64,000 nt of DNA from the NCBI GenBank assembly GCA_030844895.1, contig CM061228.1:39009463-39073462 (forward strand), in the 5' to 3' direction. Below the pieces are notes generated by a model that saw nothing but the letters and a program-made list of their open reading frames with translations, was not told where the DNA came from and did no database searches. Source of the DNA: Ambrosia x helenae. Lineage: Eukaryota > Streptophyta > Magnoliopsida > Asterales > Asteraceae. Both the position numbers and the translations under genes were made by a program. Of the stretch, positions 21,847-34,729 are shown in pieces. The first letter of the stretch is position 1, and the number at the start of each line of letters is the position of its first letter.

Positions 21847-22294
21847 TGAAAAATAATGAATTAGGTTTGGATTACTCTTTATGTAATGAATTATATTTTG
21901 GCTGATTTTGTACTGGAAATCTGTTTTGGAAGAATTATGTTTTGCAACTATGTCTAGTTGTTCTGTTTTGGATCAATTAAGTTTTGGCAAACTGTATTGG
22001 TGAATTATTTGGCCCATTTGCATTACACATATGATATAAAGCAATGACTTGCCAGTTTACCCATTCGCATTCATAACCATTTGACTTATTTGCACTACAC
22101 ATATGACACAAAGTAATTACTTACCATTTTAACCATTTGCATTCATAACCATTTGTTCCATTTGCATTACACACACATAACCACAAATGACACCAAGCAC
22201 TCATTTGCATTGATAACCATTTGACCCATTTGCATTACACAGACATAACCATAATTATTAACCAAAATTATTCAAAAGAAACAAAACATAAAGT
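21847..22294. repeat. Spacer between convergent MULE genes, with degenerate tandem repeats
   Basis: From about 22010 to 22255 the sequence iterates units built on CATTTGCATTACACAYATGA and CATAACCATTTGACCCATTT, about 60-70 bp each and imperfect. No coding is seen. Confidence 0.6.
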
Positions 22295-22457
22295 TCAAAG
22301 ACTTGTTCGAAAGAAAGACATTAATACATAACATAATTGTTCAAAATAACTTAAAAAATGCATACATAACCAACTAATTAAAAACAGAATTGCATGAGTA
22401 CTTTTTTCCCCTGTTCTTTGTGGTTCCCTTGGACTTCTTATAACCACTTGCACCTCC
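22295..22457 (-). pseudogene. MULE transposase, last fragment (C-terminal tail)
   Basis: On the minus strand this continues the frame of the fragment at 41293-41448 once element F and one target-duplication copy are ignored: KEVQVVIRSPREPQRTGEK, a basic tail usual after the zinc knuckle of mudrA-like proteins. The hydrophobic residues after it up to the stop at 22295 may be readthrough of non-coding sequence. Confidence 0.55.
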
Positions 22458-22487
22458 TTGTCTGTGACATCCGTCACTTTTTATTTT

Positions 22488-22532
<45 letters not shown>

Positions 22533-22740
22533 TTAATAATATAAAAAAAATCTGATTTGTTGGTTGTCTTAACCCAAACAAGTTGTAGCCCAAACCAAAC
22601 CCACCTTTGTTATAATTTTCAGCAGCCACTATCTAGCCCACTACCAGCCCAACCTGAGCCCAGATCCAACACAAGAGCCGGCCCACTTGTCCAAGCCCAT
22701 CTCCACCTCTCCCTTAAGCTGTTAAAAAAAATAAATAATA

Positions 22741-22812
22741 AAAGGTTCTGCCGGGACTCGAACCCGGGCAGAAGCCTAGTCCCCCTCACGTGCAAACCAT
22801 CTAGTCTACACC
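22741..22812 (-). repeat. tRNA-like module in the 5' LTR of element F (minus)
   Basis: On the minus strand the sequence runs GCCCGGGTTCGAGTCCCGGCAGAAC, with a box B (GGTTCGAGTCC) and paired arms, preceded by a tRNA-like region. It is repeated in the right LTR at about 38997-39066, so it was present before F inserted. Probably an old SINE head. Confidence 0.5.
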
Positions 22813-23083
22813 TCAGTTTTGTTTTAAACCCGGTTATAGTTATATTTAACCCCCTATTAACTGATCCATCTTCCTTCCTTTGCTTCTGCTACGTCACGCG
22901 AACAACAACCATACCAAATTCTTGGTCAACCTTCCTAATTAACATTCAAACACATCTTAATAGCATAATTATGACCCGGAAATTAACTCCCACACGATTT
23001 GGACGCATTTACAGCCCTAAATCACCGGAATTGGAGCATTTAATGTTCGTTTTTGACCAACCATTAGTCAAGAATTGAAACCT

Positions 23084-23090
23084 TATAAAT
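23084..23090 (+). promoter_or_regulatory. TATA box of the element F LTR
   Basis: CCTTATAAATACTCG, followed about 30 bases later by CACCCACACACACG. This matches a plant TATA box with a probable start downstream. The copy in the right LTR is at 39337-39343. Confidence 0.5.
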
Positions 23091-23434
23091 ACTCGTCGAT
23101 AAATCAATTAAACCTGCACCCACACACACGTTTATGCGACTAAGAGAATCCCTATAACACTTTTCACTATCAAACACCAAATCGTCCTGAATCGAAGCTT
23201 TTACACTCGTGGTTGACTTTTTCTTTGACCGAGCTATACATACGAATTCATCATTGTAAGTCGTTTTTCTTTGATGGGTTTTGTTAATCGGCCTATACAC
23301 AGCATTTGCCCTATGGTTAATTGGGTTGATGATGTGTAAATCATTCGATTGATAAATCTAGGGCTCGATTAGTATAAATGGGGAAGAACATGAATACAGG
23401 AGCGTATAATATTATTATGAAACAAAGATTGTCA

Positions 23435-23512
23435 CCAACTGATCACACAGATCAGTTGGTAACACAGTGTTGGTTAAAAACTATGAACCGGCCAAGCGCC
23501 AAGGTTCGAATC
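23435..23512 (+). repeat. tRNA-like module and hairpin in the 5' LTR of element F (plus)
   Basis: GATCAGTTGGTAACACAG resembles a box A and GGTTCGAATCC a box B, 40-50 bases apart as in a tRNA-derived SINE. The first part also forms a perfect 10-bp hairpin, CCAACTGATC / GATCAGTTGG with loop ACACA. A copy is in the right LTR at about 39692-39769. Confidence 0.5.
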
Positions 23513-25043
23513 CCACCTTAAACAATCTATTTTATTTTTTTGTGATCCTTTATATTTTTATTTTCTTTATTCCTTTAAAAATCGTTTTAAAATACTAAAA
23601 CTATATTATAAATTCTACAAAATTTAATTTATGTTATTCCAATGATAAACTTTGCTGTCCAATTTTTAGTTTTTCAAAAATAATTTATTTAACATATATT
23701 ATTAATAATATAAGTTTATTCATTTACATTTATTAAATTCTATAAAAATATCTAAACGATTTTATTAAATCTCACAAAAATTATCCTAAACTTGTATATT
23801 TTTAAACATTCCAGAAAATATTTTTATTTCAAAAAAACCGCATATTTTATATTTTTAATTAATTTTTGTTAGTTTTAATCATAAATAAATCATAATAAAT
23901 TCATTTTTCAATATTTTTATACCAAAATTTTACATAAATTATTTCTATCCATTTAGAACAGAAATACAATTTTTAAATTCAAAAATTCTTCAATTTTAAT
24001 ATTTTTAGATATTAAAGACATATTTTGACAATTTGAAATAAACAAATTAAATATTCTATTTTCAAGAAAATAATTTTATAAAAATTATTTTCATACTAAA
24101 AACTTTATTTTGTGACCACCTTTAACTTAAAATTTACAAAAAGACTTTTACTCATTTATTTATTTATTTTCTTATATTTAAACAATTTGTTTATTAATCA
24201 AATAAATACTTATCCCCAATTCGAAGCCCTAGAAAATACTTATAGACTAGATAGACTTAGGCTTATTTGTTACATTACATATAGGGTGACACTTGGTAAC
24301 GTTGGATTACACTTATTCAATTATACAAGACTTACCACCTCGCTAATGTGAGTATTACTTATCCCCTTTTTCGTTTTTCACATTTTTGGGGTGATTCATG
24401 CACAAGTATACAAAATCTTCATATTCATTTACACATACATTTTATTCATTTACAATTCATATACGTGTCTTGTTTATCTTTGTGCTTATGTTTTAACATG
24501 AACGTAGCTTACATACAAAATCATACATACAGACATAACTTATGTTATGGTGCTCTTTACATACAGACGTAACTTATGTTACGGGGCTCATTTAGACATA
24601 ACTTTGTGTTATGGTGCTCTTTTAGACTCACACGTGTTGAGGTGCTCATTATCAATTTCATTGTACAACTTTACATGTGATCTTTGTCTTGTTTGGTTAC
24701 TTGCGTGTTTACATAATGCCTTGGTGATGCTAGACACATGAATTGTACTATTTTTCAAAACTTATACTATACGTACAAAACTAAGTAGTACTCACCAACA
24801 TCATATGTTGACAAAATTATTTTCGTGCATGTTTCAGGATAAGCTGCTTGACGCTTCACATAGGACTTTGGATATAGATTAAATCAATCAATTATCTTTA
24901 TTTTTGTTGTCTTGTATTTAATTTCACATGTTGTAAAACAATATTCAATAATCATATATTTACATTTTAGTACCATGAGCTTTTGAACAATCGTCACTAC
25001 GTGGCACCTCGATGATTCCGCCATCGGTTGGGGTGTTACAGAT

Positions 25044-25055
25044 TGGTATCAGAGC
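25044..25055 (+). other. Primer binding site of element F (tRNA-iMet type)
   Basis: TGGTATCAGAGC, 3 bases after the LTR end. The next 20 bases (CATGGTTATAGGGAACTAGG) resemble the same position in element E. Confidence 0.9.
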
Positions 25056-25740
25056 CATGGTTATAGGGAACTAGGTTATTAGATAAAATGGCCTAGACTA
25101 TAACCGAACTTCAACTTTCATGCATAATATTTCCTGAATTACCCTACCCCTCATTTCCCTCTACTTTCCTTTCTCTATCTTTCCCTTTTTCTCTATTTCT
25201 CCTCATCTTTCATCATGGTGCATAGAGATGGTGTCCTACAAGGAGTGGAAAGTCTACATCATCATGGAACGGGAGTAGTACCTTTCATGAAGACACTCTT
25301 AGGCATAATGCCTACTCTTATTTTTGTTCCTTCAAAGTCGTTGAACTTTAATGAGTGTGATAAGGACACGTGCAATCTGGAAGGGTGGACACCTGTACAC
25401 TGGGTTTTCTGGCATAGGCAAGCATAGCGCATAAATCCAATAACGGACCTGTTATGCTTACCTGGGGATTCCTGGAGTGAGTGTCCACTTATAGGCTAAA
25501 ACATGTCTTCTTTGATCACCATTGGGTTCAACTCCTTTGAAAAGTCAACGTTCTTGTTGGGCTTTACAGCTAGACGAGGGCACTCCAAGCACTTTATGCA
25601 AGCTTTTCAATAATACTCTCTCATTCATATACAATACTTTGCATATCATGATTGCATACAAGATCATATCTTCATAATCATCTGTACGATTATACACTTA
25701 CATTTTCTAATCTCATGATTATTCATTGACTACCTCATAG
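25056..25740 (+). other. Leader of element F
   Basis: About 685 bases between primer site and gag ATG. No credible coding is seen; a 70-codon frame at 25215 has no recognisable motif. Confidence 0.6.
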
Positions 25741-26750
25741 ATGTCTGCTCGCCGCATGCTCCGTGATGCCAGCCAACGTCCTGTTCGTGCTTCTGGACAA
25801 CATTCTGATCGTCGCCTCGCATCTTTAGTCGCTGAGAAAATTATTGCAGTGATCCCAAACCTTGTCAGTGAGATAACCCAGAATAGTAACAGTGCCAATA
25901 CAGAAAGTACGACTCAATTTCGGTGCACTTTCAAACACTTTAACTCCTGCAACCCCACAAAATTCACTGGTGAGGAGGGTGCTACTGGTCTCCTCCAATG
26001 GTTTGAAAGCATGGAGAGCACCTTTGTGAACAGTGAATGTCCTGATGAACTCCGCGTTCGCTATGCTACTAGTGTCCTTCAAAAGGGAGCGCTAACCTGG
26101 TGGAATGGCGAAAAACGCAATCGAGGAGCTGATGTTGCTTTATCTTTATCTTGGGCTGAAGTTAAGGAACTCATGATCGCCAAATTCTGCCCTATGAACG
26201 AAATCAGGAAACTGGAGGAAGAGTTCCATGGGCTGAAACAAGACAGTGGTGAGAATCATGCGTATAATACTCGATATCACGAACTTAGCATACTGGTTCC
26301 ACACATGGTCACCCTGGTCTCTCGAGCAATCGAAAAATATATCGAGGGATTACCTGACCTGATTCAAGACGTTGTCACTGGAGGCAAAGCCACTACGGTA
26401 GAAGAAGCCATCCAACTTGCAGCCACGTTAACAGACAAACACGTAAGGAAAGGAAACTTGGTTAGGAAGGGCACCAAGACGTCTACTGAGAAAACCATCC
26501 ATGCTGTTGAACAATCTAAGACTGTTTTAGCAAAGGCCACCACTACTTCTTCGAACTCTAAGAAACGAATGGGCGATAATCAGAACCATGCTGTTGTGGA
26601 TCCTATGACTCAACCCCCTATCAAGAAAGCCTACACGGGAACCCATCCTCAATGCAGCACTTGCAAGTATCATCACCCTGCAAATCTTCCATGCCGTCAA
26701 TGCACTAGATGTGGAAGGTTTGGACACTTTGTCACCACTTGTCGAGTAAC
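25741..26750 (+). CDS. gag: gag of element F, 5' part, interrupted by element E
   Basis: ATG at 25741 (MSARRMLRDASQ). The gypsy gag core is clear: F..CNPTKFTGEEGATGLLQWFESMESTF, LTWWNG and IAKFCPMNEIRKLEEEFHGLKQ (residues about 75-165), then a basic linker. A zinc knuckle CTRCGRFGHFVTTC lies at about 26701-26742, directly before the insertion. Ignoring element E and one GTAAC copy, the frame continues without a break at 37361, so gag was intact when E inserted (about 405 codons in total). As it stands the frame runs a short way into E's LTR. The protein would form particles; this copy is interrupted. Confidence 0.85.
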
Positions 26751-29378
26751 TGTGACACCCGGCAAATTCTGGTTAACAACATGGTCTAGATTAAAGTCTA
26801 CCTTAGCGAGTCACGCGTATATTATACTTAACGAGGGTTATCTAGATAGCTAGATAGGACATACGAGCATTATCTCGGGTTATGAGATGCTTTGACTCCT
26901 TGTGTGGGTCGGGTTCTGACTCCTTGTGTGAGTTAACATGTGATTTCATGATTAGTGAACCTCGGACGTTGGTGAATAACAAACTTATGTGTCTCGGTGA
27001 TATCTGACAAACTTATGTGAAAACCATACGTGATTATGTGAACCTAGACCGAACACGTTAATAAAAATTATTAAAAGTGGAGCGTGAGGTTGATTAGGGT
27101 CTTAACGCATGGGGTTACACTTGTTACGGTTCGAAACAACGAAAACGTCGAAGGATAACGCGTCGGGAGGCGAAACGAGGCAAAAGCGCGCCACCCGGAC
27201 CTGTGAGCGGCCGCTCACAGGCTCCGAGCGGCCGCTCGAAGGGCACTGACGGGTTTAAACCGCCTCAAACTCGTATTTAAACATCCTTAACTCCCATGCA
27301 GCCCTCATACTCAACCCTAATCGCCCCCTTACTGCCCCACACGAATATTTCACTCCAAAAACACCTGCTAAGGCTTAAGATCATCAATTGGGAGGCTCCA
27401 AGGCGCGCGATTGATTGATTTGAAGAGCTAAGGGTATAACTCATGATTTCTTACGCTTTTTACTTTATGTTTTATTGTAAAAAAAATCCTATAACAAGTT
27501 TGTCCAGGTCTGATTGGATTTAATAAACATTAAAACATGAGTCTTTTTGAAGATTAAACGGATTAAACCTATTAATAAACGCGTAGTAACATCATAGGAT
27601 GCTTGTTGCGCAAGTTATTGGTGTTTTGATCTTAAAAGCTTTGATCTTGACATGTTTGATAATAGGATCTGATGGGAATAGGTATTAGGAAAGTTGTATG
27701 ATGATTATTAGGTATTATTGATTGATAATATGCAACTAGGGTTTGATATAATTGATGATATTGTACGATCAGAATCTGGACAGATTCTGAAAGTCGACTT
27801 GTAGGGTCTGTTTCGTGGCTTGAAAACAATTGATTTGATCGATTCTTTGCATGATTGTAACGTACAAGGTCTTAGCTTTTCATAATGGGCAAAACCATCG
27901 AATTTGGACGTCGTTTGAGTCGTTTTTGGAATTTTAATTGATTAGGGGTCATATCAGATTTTCGGATTTGTAAATTGGGTTAACTTTAAATGGTCATAAC
28001 TTGAGATTTACAAGGAATTAGATTATGAAATTTTTACAGTAGGTCAATACTGGAAAAATAGAGCTTTTCCAAGTGGATTCATCTCGTTTGGATGAATACA
28101 CAATTTTTAAGAATTTTACTACTAAACTGACCTGTTGAGGAGATTTTCTGGACCTAGCTGTGTTGTACGAATTTTCATAATTTTTGTGTTTAGAATTGAG
28201 ACAAAACAAAAATAGGTATTGTCGAGTGAATCCCAAAGTAAATTCAGTAAAAATTTGGGAGGTTAACTCTCTGAATTGCTATTTTAAATAAATTCGTTTT
28301 GATGGCGCACAATCTGTCCTGAAAACACAGATTGTGTATTATGTGCTTCTGTGATTAATTGAGGTCTTAGGTGGTATGGAATTGACATGTAACTGAAGTA
28401 CACTTGTCTGAGACACATACGGAATGTAGAAACTAATTGTAACCAACGTATTCACCAACGGGTCCGTAGGGTTTGCTATTGCATGTAGAATCACTAGGCG
28501 TCGCATACACACTTTTTGAACATTTAAAACGCCTTGGACAAACGAGTTATATGGGTAATAATATTACGCCTATACTCACTAAGCGACACTGTTATTAGGG
28601 TGTCGGTAGCATATATTGCTTGCTGTTCGGATTCTTTGCTTGCACGTTAAGGTGAGTTTACGGCCCCTCTTTTAAACTGGTTTCATATTTCGGGGGAGAA
28701 AACATGTGTTAAAACGATTATTTGGTAACTACTGTCATACTATGGGTTTCTATTGTGTACTACACGATCTTTGGAAGTCCCGGGGGGAACCATGAATGTG
28801 CGGGTTTGCACAACGGGGAAATGTGAATAGCGCTATTGGGAGTGACCAACCCCGCTCGTCGACTTGGAGGGTCGGCGGGTGCATATTGTCTCAAACAGGA
28901 ACAACAGGAACAACAGGAACATACATCGGGCATACTTTTGGTATTCGCGTTAGTAATGGTTTTCCAATCGTGGTAGTAACAAAACGTACGCCTAGCTAGC
29001 GTATACTGGTTTTCGATTATTATAGTATGGACAGGTGGACTTGGTACTTGGATACAAAACCTGTAAACTCACCAGCATTTTTGTGCTGACGTAAACTTTT
29101 ACATGTTTTCTCAGGTCGCTAAGGTAGCACAATGGAACTAGGGCGCACGCGTCTGCACGGCGTCTAGTTAGAGTTGCATGGTTTTACAAACGTTGAACAT
29201 TGGTTTAATATTGAATAATTGTTTTGAATAAGCTTCCGCTGTAAACGGGATTTTTAAACCATGTTTTGAAATTGCATTTATATTCATTTAGACTTGTTTA
29301 TTGTGATCGTTGGTTTGGATCCTGGTTTGTCATGCGCCTCGCGGTAAAACCCCGCAAGTGGATTTTGAGGGTGTGACA
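26751..29378 (+). repeat. 5' LTR of element E
   Basis: It carries a perfect 22-bp palindrome centred on GCGGCCGC (27200-27221) and a second CGAGCGGCCGCTCG (27225-27238). A TATTTAAA box follows at 27274-27281. The R-U5 part (28000-29378) has no coding; small frames here recur in the other LTR. Confidence 0.92.
27200..27281 (+). promoter_or_regulatory. LTR promoter of element E: two GCGGCCGC palindromes and TATA-like box
   Basis: Palindromes at 27200-27221 (CCTGTGAGCGG and its complement) and 27225-27238, then TATTTAAA 36 bp downstream. The same layout occurs in element C, an unrelated gypsy lineage. The copy in the right LTR is at 35179-35260. Confidence 0.55.
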
Positions 29379-29381
29379 GAT

Positions 29382-29393
29382 TGGTATCAGAGC
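29382..29393 (+). other. Primer binding site of element E (tRNA-iMet type)
   Basis: TGGTATCAGAGC, 3 bases after the LTR end. Confidence 0.92.
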
Positions 29394-29932
29394 CAGGTTA
29401 TAGTGAACTAGGACTGCATGTAGGGTCTAGTCTATAGCCGAGTCGCACACACTAGACGATCACATGGTACTAAACGTTATAGTGGTTTACGTATGGTCTT
29501 GTCGGGGTGTCTCTAAATCGTTGGTCTTTCTATGTTACATCATCCGTTCTATCTTAGGTTGGGTTACTTGTTTTCTAGGCAGTGTAGTCTATTGGAGTAA
29601 CTCGTGTGCTCTTGAGATTTGTCCAAGGCTCGGACATTTCCCTTTCGCACTTCAATAGAAACGCTTACCATAAACTATCGTAGCATTACGGTGTGTAGCT
29701 GAGAGTCTATGTTCGGTGATTTGAACTTTGGACTAGGAGAACACTTGGAGGACCATGTAGAGCGGTTTATCATTTTGGGTGCACACAAAATCATAAACCG
29801 AAATGTATGGAAGCCCTGGTGAGCTCTGGGTTTGAGGGGATAGTCCTGGATTGGATCTAGCTTTGATCTTGTGAACATTAGTGGTTATCCTTATCTGCGA
29901 AACTAAATTTTCTCGTTCTTTCTGCCAGAATC
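29394..29932 (+). other. Leader of element E
   Basis: About 540 bases of untranslated sequence between the primer site and gag. No credible coding or strong hairpin is seen by eye. Confidence 0.6.
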
Positions 29933-32900
29933 ATGTCTGGAGTGCGAGGAGGACGTGGAGGTGGTCGCAATGGTGGACGTGGTGGTGGTCGCGGTGGTGC
30001 TGGTGGTCGTGGAGGTGTTAACCTATCGCAGGATGATCTGAACAACTTACTCCAAGCTGCCTTTCAGTTAGGGCACAACGGTGGTGGTAAGTTGTTCTAT
30101 CCGTTTTCTTTGCATCATTGGTGAACCTTGTTTACGTTATTCGTAGTTCTCATACGTTTCATTTCAGGTGGTCCTGTTGACCCACCCCCACCCATGTGCA
30201 CCTACAAGATGTTCCGGGACTGCAAGCCCCAGGAATTCTCTGGCACTGAGGGTGCGGTTAGCTTGCTTAGGTGGTTGGAGAAAGTGGAGTCGGTATTTCT
30301 GATGTGTAACTGTCTCCCAGAAGATCGGGTGAAGTATTCGGCTGCGTTATTTCAGGACGTGGCATTGACTTGGTGGAATGGTATCACCCAGAACATGGGT
30401 ATTGGGGAGGCATATGCTATGCCATGGGAGAACTTTGTGCAGTTGCTGAAGCGGGAGTATTGCCCGAGGGAAGAGGTACAGAAGCTGGAGCATGAGGTGT
30501 GGAACCTCAAGATGACTGGATCGGAAATCGAGAAGTATACTGTGAGGAGGAATGAGTTGGCAGTGCTGTGTCCCGATCTGCACGTGCCAGAGTATCGTAA
30601 GATTGAACACTATGTATCAGGGTTAGTACCGGAAATTGCAGGGTTAGTGGCTGCTGGAAATCATCCTACTTATGCGGAGGTAGTTCGATCGGCCCATAGG
30701 ATGACCAACTTAAAGGTGAATGAGGGGATTTTGCCTGCGAAAGGTTCGACTGTTAAGGCCCCAGAGAACAACAAGCGCAAGTGGGAGAACGACGGGAAAG
30801 GATCTGGGTCTACACAGCAGGGTAAAAGGTTTGATAATGGGGGTTCATCTTCTTCGGGTAACAAGCAGGGTGGTTATGCAGGAAAACTGCCCAAATGCAA
30901 CAAGTGTGGACGCCATCACCAAGGGAACTGCGATAGTAACCGTTGTCACCGCTGCCAGCGAACAGGGCATTATGCTAAGGATTGTCGGGCTACACTTCCA
31001 TCGACTCAGGCTCCGACTAACAGTTCAGCTCCGACTACTCAGGGGACTACAGGGAAACAAGGATGCTACAACTGTGGTGACACTGGGCATTACAAGAAGG
31101 ATTGCCCAAAACTGAAGCAGGGTGGGAACAACGGGAATGGGAACAACGGGGGCGGCGGCAGAAATGCACGTGCCTTCGTCATTGGAGCTGCTGAGGCTAG
31201 GCAGGACCCTGACACAGTCACCGGTACGTTTCTTCTCAATAATCGTTCTGTTAGCGTGTTATTTGATTCTGGTGCCGACAAGAGTTTTGTATCCATGGAT
31301 GTTAGTCGACTTCTAGATGTAGCACCCGTACCATTAGAGGCCAAGTATATTATTGAGTTAGCTGACGGTAAGACGATTGAAGCTACTAGTGTTCTTCGGG
31401 AGTGTCAATTAGAGTTGTCGGGTTTATCGTTCCCCATCGACCTTATGCCGGTACCTTTGGGTAGTTTTGACGTTGTGGTAGGAATGGATTGGTTATCTTT
31501 GTATCGCGCGGAGATTGTCTGCTACGATAAGGTTATTCGGATTCCTCTCCCTGATGGAGAATTTCTTTCTGTGTACGGTATCAAGGGTGGTGTCCCGCTA
31601 AACATCATCTCTAGCATGAAAGCCCTTAAGTGTCTTCGAAAGGGTTATCCAGCCGTATTGGCGCTTTTATCTGTTTCCTCTGGTGATGAAAAGAAGATCG
31701 ACGACATTCCGGTGGTACGCGAGTTTCCTGATGTTTTTCCCGATGATTTATCTGGTCTTCCTCCTCATCGTCAAGTCGAGTTCGGTATTGATCTTGTACC
31801 AGGGGCTGCTCCTATTGCTCGGGCCCCCTATCGTCTTGCACCTCCCGAGATGCAGGAATTGTCCAGTCAGTTACAGGAACTCTTGGACAAGGGTTTCATC
31901 CGGCCAAGTTCTTCCCCTTGGGGAGCCCCAATTCTATTTGTTAAGAAGAAGGATGGGAGTTTCCGATTATGCGTAGACTACAGAGAACTGAACAAATTGA
32001 CCATCAAGAACCGTTATCCTCTTCCACGTATTGATGATCTATTCGACCAGCTTCAGGGTTCTAGTTATTATTCCAAGATCGATTTGAGGTCCGGTTATCA
32101 CCAGCTGCGCGTCAGGGAGGCTGACGTTGCGAAGACTGCTTTTCGAACACGTTATGGCCATTTCGAATTCTTGGTCATGCCTTTCGGTCTCACGAACGCA
32201 CCAGCGGTTTTCATGGACTTGATGAACCGCGTCTGTAAACCATATCTGGATAAATTCGTCATTGTATTTATTGATGACATTCTGATCTACTCGAAGAACG
32301 AGACCGAACACGGGGAACATCTGCGGTTAGTTTTGGAACTCTTGCGACGGGAACAACTTTACGCCAAGTTCTCAAAGTGTGACTTTTGGTTACGCGAAGT
32401 TCAATTCCTAGGACATGTGGTCAATGAACTAGGGATTCATGTCGATCCAGCTAAGATCGAAGCGATCAAGGACTGGGGAGCACCAAAGACGCCAACTGAG
32501 GTGCGGCAATTCCTAGGCCTTGCGGGCTATTATCGTCGTTTCATTCAGGGGTTCTCAAAGATTGCTCAACCCCTCACCACTCTCACTCAGAAGGATAGGA
32601 AGTTCGACTGGGGTGAATCACAAGAGTCAGCGTTTGAAGAACTGAAGTCTAAACTGTGTTCTGCTCCTATTTTGTCTTTACCTGAGGGTCTTGATGATTT
32701 TGTTGTTTACTGTGACGCTTCCATTCATGGACTCGGTTGCGTGTTGATGCAACGCGAGAAAGTGATTGCGTATGCTTCTCGTCAACTCAAAGTGCATGAG
32801 AAGAACTACACCACTCATGATTTGGAGTTGGGTGCCGTGGTATTCGCGTTGAAAATTTGGAGACATTACTTGTACGGTACCAAATGCACCATCTACACCG

Positions 32901-34570
32901 ATCACAAGAGTCTCCAACACATTTTCGACCAACAACACTTGAACATACGGCAACGCCGTTGGATCGAACTGTTGAACGACTATGATTGTGCTATTAAGTA
33001 CCATCCTGGCAAGGCGAATGTTGTAGCAGACGCCTTGAGCAGGAAGGAATCTACTAAACCTCGTCGCGTTCGGGCGTTGCAGCTCACCATCCATTCGTCG
33101 TTACCTGATCAACTCCTTTCTGCCCAGTTGGAAGCTTTGAAGGAGGAAAACCTTAAAGCTGAAACCATGCACGGTGCCGACAAGCACCTAGAGCGAAGGC
33201 CTGATGGCCTGCACTATTTCGCAGAACGTATATGGGTTCCTTTGTTCGGGGGACTACGGGAGCTTGTCCTTGATGAGGCTCATAAGTCCCGGTATTCTAT
33301 TCATCCTGGTTCGGATAAGATGTACCAAGATCTGAAGGTGCTTTACTGGTGGCCAAACATGAGGTCGGACATAGCCTCATACGTGAGCAAATGCTTGACC
33401 TGTGCTAAGGTCAAGGTGGAATACCAGAAACCGTCGGGTCTCTTGCAACAACCTGAAATTCCGGAATGGAAATGGGAACGGATTACTATGGATTTTGTCA
33501 CACAACTTCCTAAGTCACCAAGCGGGAACGACAAGATATGGGTGATTGTCGATCGGTTGACGAAATCAGCTCATTTTCTTGCTATTAAGGAGACCGACAC
33601 CATGGATCGTTTGGCTCGTCTTTACTTGAAAGAAGTTGTTTCTAAGCACGGGGTACCAGTTTCTATTATCTCGGATCGTGACTCCCATTTTACTTCTCAC
33701 TTCTGGAAGTCTTTGCACAAGGCTTTGGGTACCCAACTAGACATGAGTACGGCTTACCATCCACAGACTGACGGTCAGAGTGAGCGTACGATTCAAGCTT
33801 TAGAAGACATGCTGCGGGCATGTGTGATCGATTTTGGGAAGGGTTGGGAAGCTCATCTACCGTTGGTAGAATTCTCGTATAATAACAGTTATCACACGAG
33901 CATCAAAGCTGCTCCGTTCGAAGCACTGTACGGACGGAAATGCCGTTCTCCTCTTTGCTGGGCTGAAGTGGGTGAGAGTCAACTCACTGGACCTGAACTA
34001 GTGTACGAAACTTCGGAAAAGATCGTACAGATTCGTAATTGGTTGGCGGCGGCACGGGACCGGCAAAAGAGTTATGCTGATCAGCGTCGCAAACCACTGG
34101 AATTCCAAGTCAATGACAAGGTACTTCTAAAAGTCTCACCGTGGAAGGGCGTCATACGCTTTGGGAAGCGTGGCAAACTCAATCCGCGATATGTCGGCCC
34201 ATTTACGATCCTGGAACGGATTGGGCCGGTGGCATATCGACTTGATCTACCGACGGAGCTCGGTAACGTACATAACGTCTTTCACGTGTCAAACTTGAAG
34301 AAGTGTCTGGCTGACGAGTCTCTCATCGTTCCACTAGAAGAGATCAAGGTTGATGATCGTCTTCGGATTGTGGAAGAACCTGTGGAGATCCTTGATTACA
34401 AGATTCGTAGCCTGCGTCACAGCAAGATTCGTATCGTTAAGGTTCGGTGGAACTCGGACCGGGGACCGGAATATACATGGGAACGGGAGGATCAGATGAA
34501 GTCTAAGTATCCTCATCTTTTTCCTAAGGAAGCGTTCGAGTCGAGACATGTCTCTTCGGCAGCTGAATGA
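29933..34570 (+). CDS. gag-pol: gag-pol polyprotein of element E (exons 29933-30086 and 30168-34570)
   Basis: Exon 1 encodes [15 protein letters not shown]..., an RGG-rich start, and ends one base into a Gly codon. Exon 2 completes the codon and continues [15 protein letters not shown]. Domains by nucleotide: gag core with LTWWNG (about 30365); three zinc knuckles, one CX2CX3HX4C and two CX2CX4HX4C (about 30894-31110); protease DSGAD (about 31265); reverse transcriptase with FIDDILIYS (about 32268); RNase [11 protein letters not shown] (about 32708); integrase HHCC region (about 33280-33420) and catalytic residues in [14 protein letters not shown] and GQSERTIQ (about 33489-33785); GPF motif (about 34198); chromodomain (about 34376-34530). 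No stop or frameshift is visible, and every key residue is present. The chromodomain is expected to guide integration to chromatin marks. Confidence 0.92.
30087..30167 (+). other. 81-nt intron inside gag of element E
   Basis: The donor GGTG|GTAAGT and acceptor TTTCATTTCAG|GT match plant consensus. The interval is AT-rich and contains an in-frame stop (TGA at 30122). Removal joins G + GT as a Gly codon and keeps the frame across the junction. Splicing would be essential to make Gag from the first ATG. Alternatively translation could begin inside exon 2. Confidence 0.7.
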
Positions 34571-34576
34571 ATCTCG

Positions 34577-34729
34577 GGTCGAGATTCCTTTTAACGTGGG
34601 GATGATGTGACAACTCGGGTAAATCTCTCTCTTTTGGTTTCTATCTTTTGTTTGTTCCTTCGTTATTTCTTTTGTTCTTTTGGTACTTGAGCAATTTTCG
34701 GGACGAAAATTCTTTTAACGTGGGGATGA
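34577..34729 (+). other. 3' end of element E with duplicated polypurine tract
   Basis: TTTTAACGTGGGGATGATGTGACA occurs twice, at about 34590-34613 and 34712-34735. The second is the real polypurine tract and LTR start. The first is followed by ACTCGGGTAAATC, which departs from the LTR, so it looks like a leftover LTR edge. Confidence 0.75.

Larger units (their letters stand above)
22463..25040 (+). repeat. 5' LTR of element F
   Basis: It contains an (ATA)n tract (about 22491-22540), a TATAAAT box at 23084-23090 and two tRNA-like modules (about 22741-22812 on -, about 23440-23512 on +). Very AT-rich between 23520 and 24250. The open frames in this LTR recur in the other one and are not genes. 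Confidence 0.9.

Noticed and set aside
22010..22255. CRISPR-like or satellite array
   Set aside because: Units are imperfect and directly adjacent without unique spacers; this is a degenerate plant tandem repeat.
22557..23078. 173-codon ORF and the similar one at 38804-39331
   Set aside because: Within the F LTRs, crossing a tRNA-like module and the TATA region; no protein family is recognisable.
23435..23512. Genuine tRNA gene
   Set aside because: Box A/B words are present, but no acceptor stem or full cloverleaf could be paired by eye, and the copy is repeated in both LTRs.
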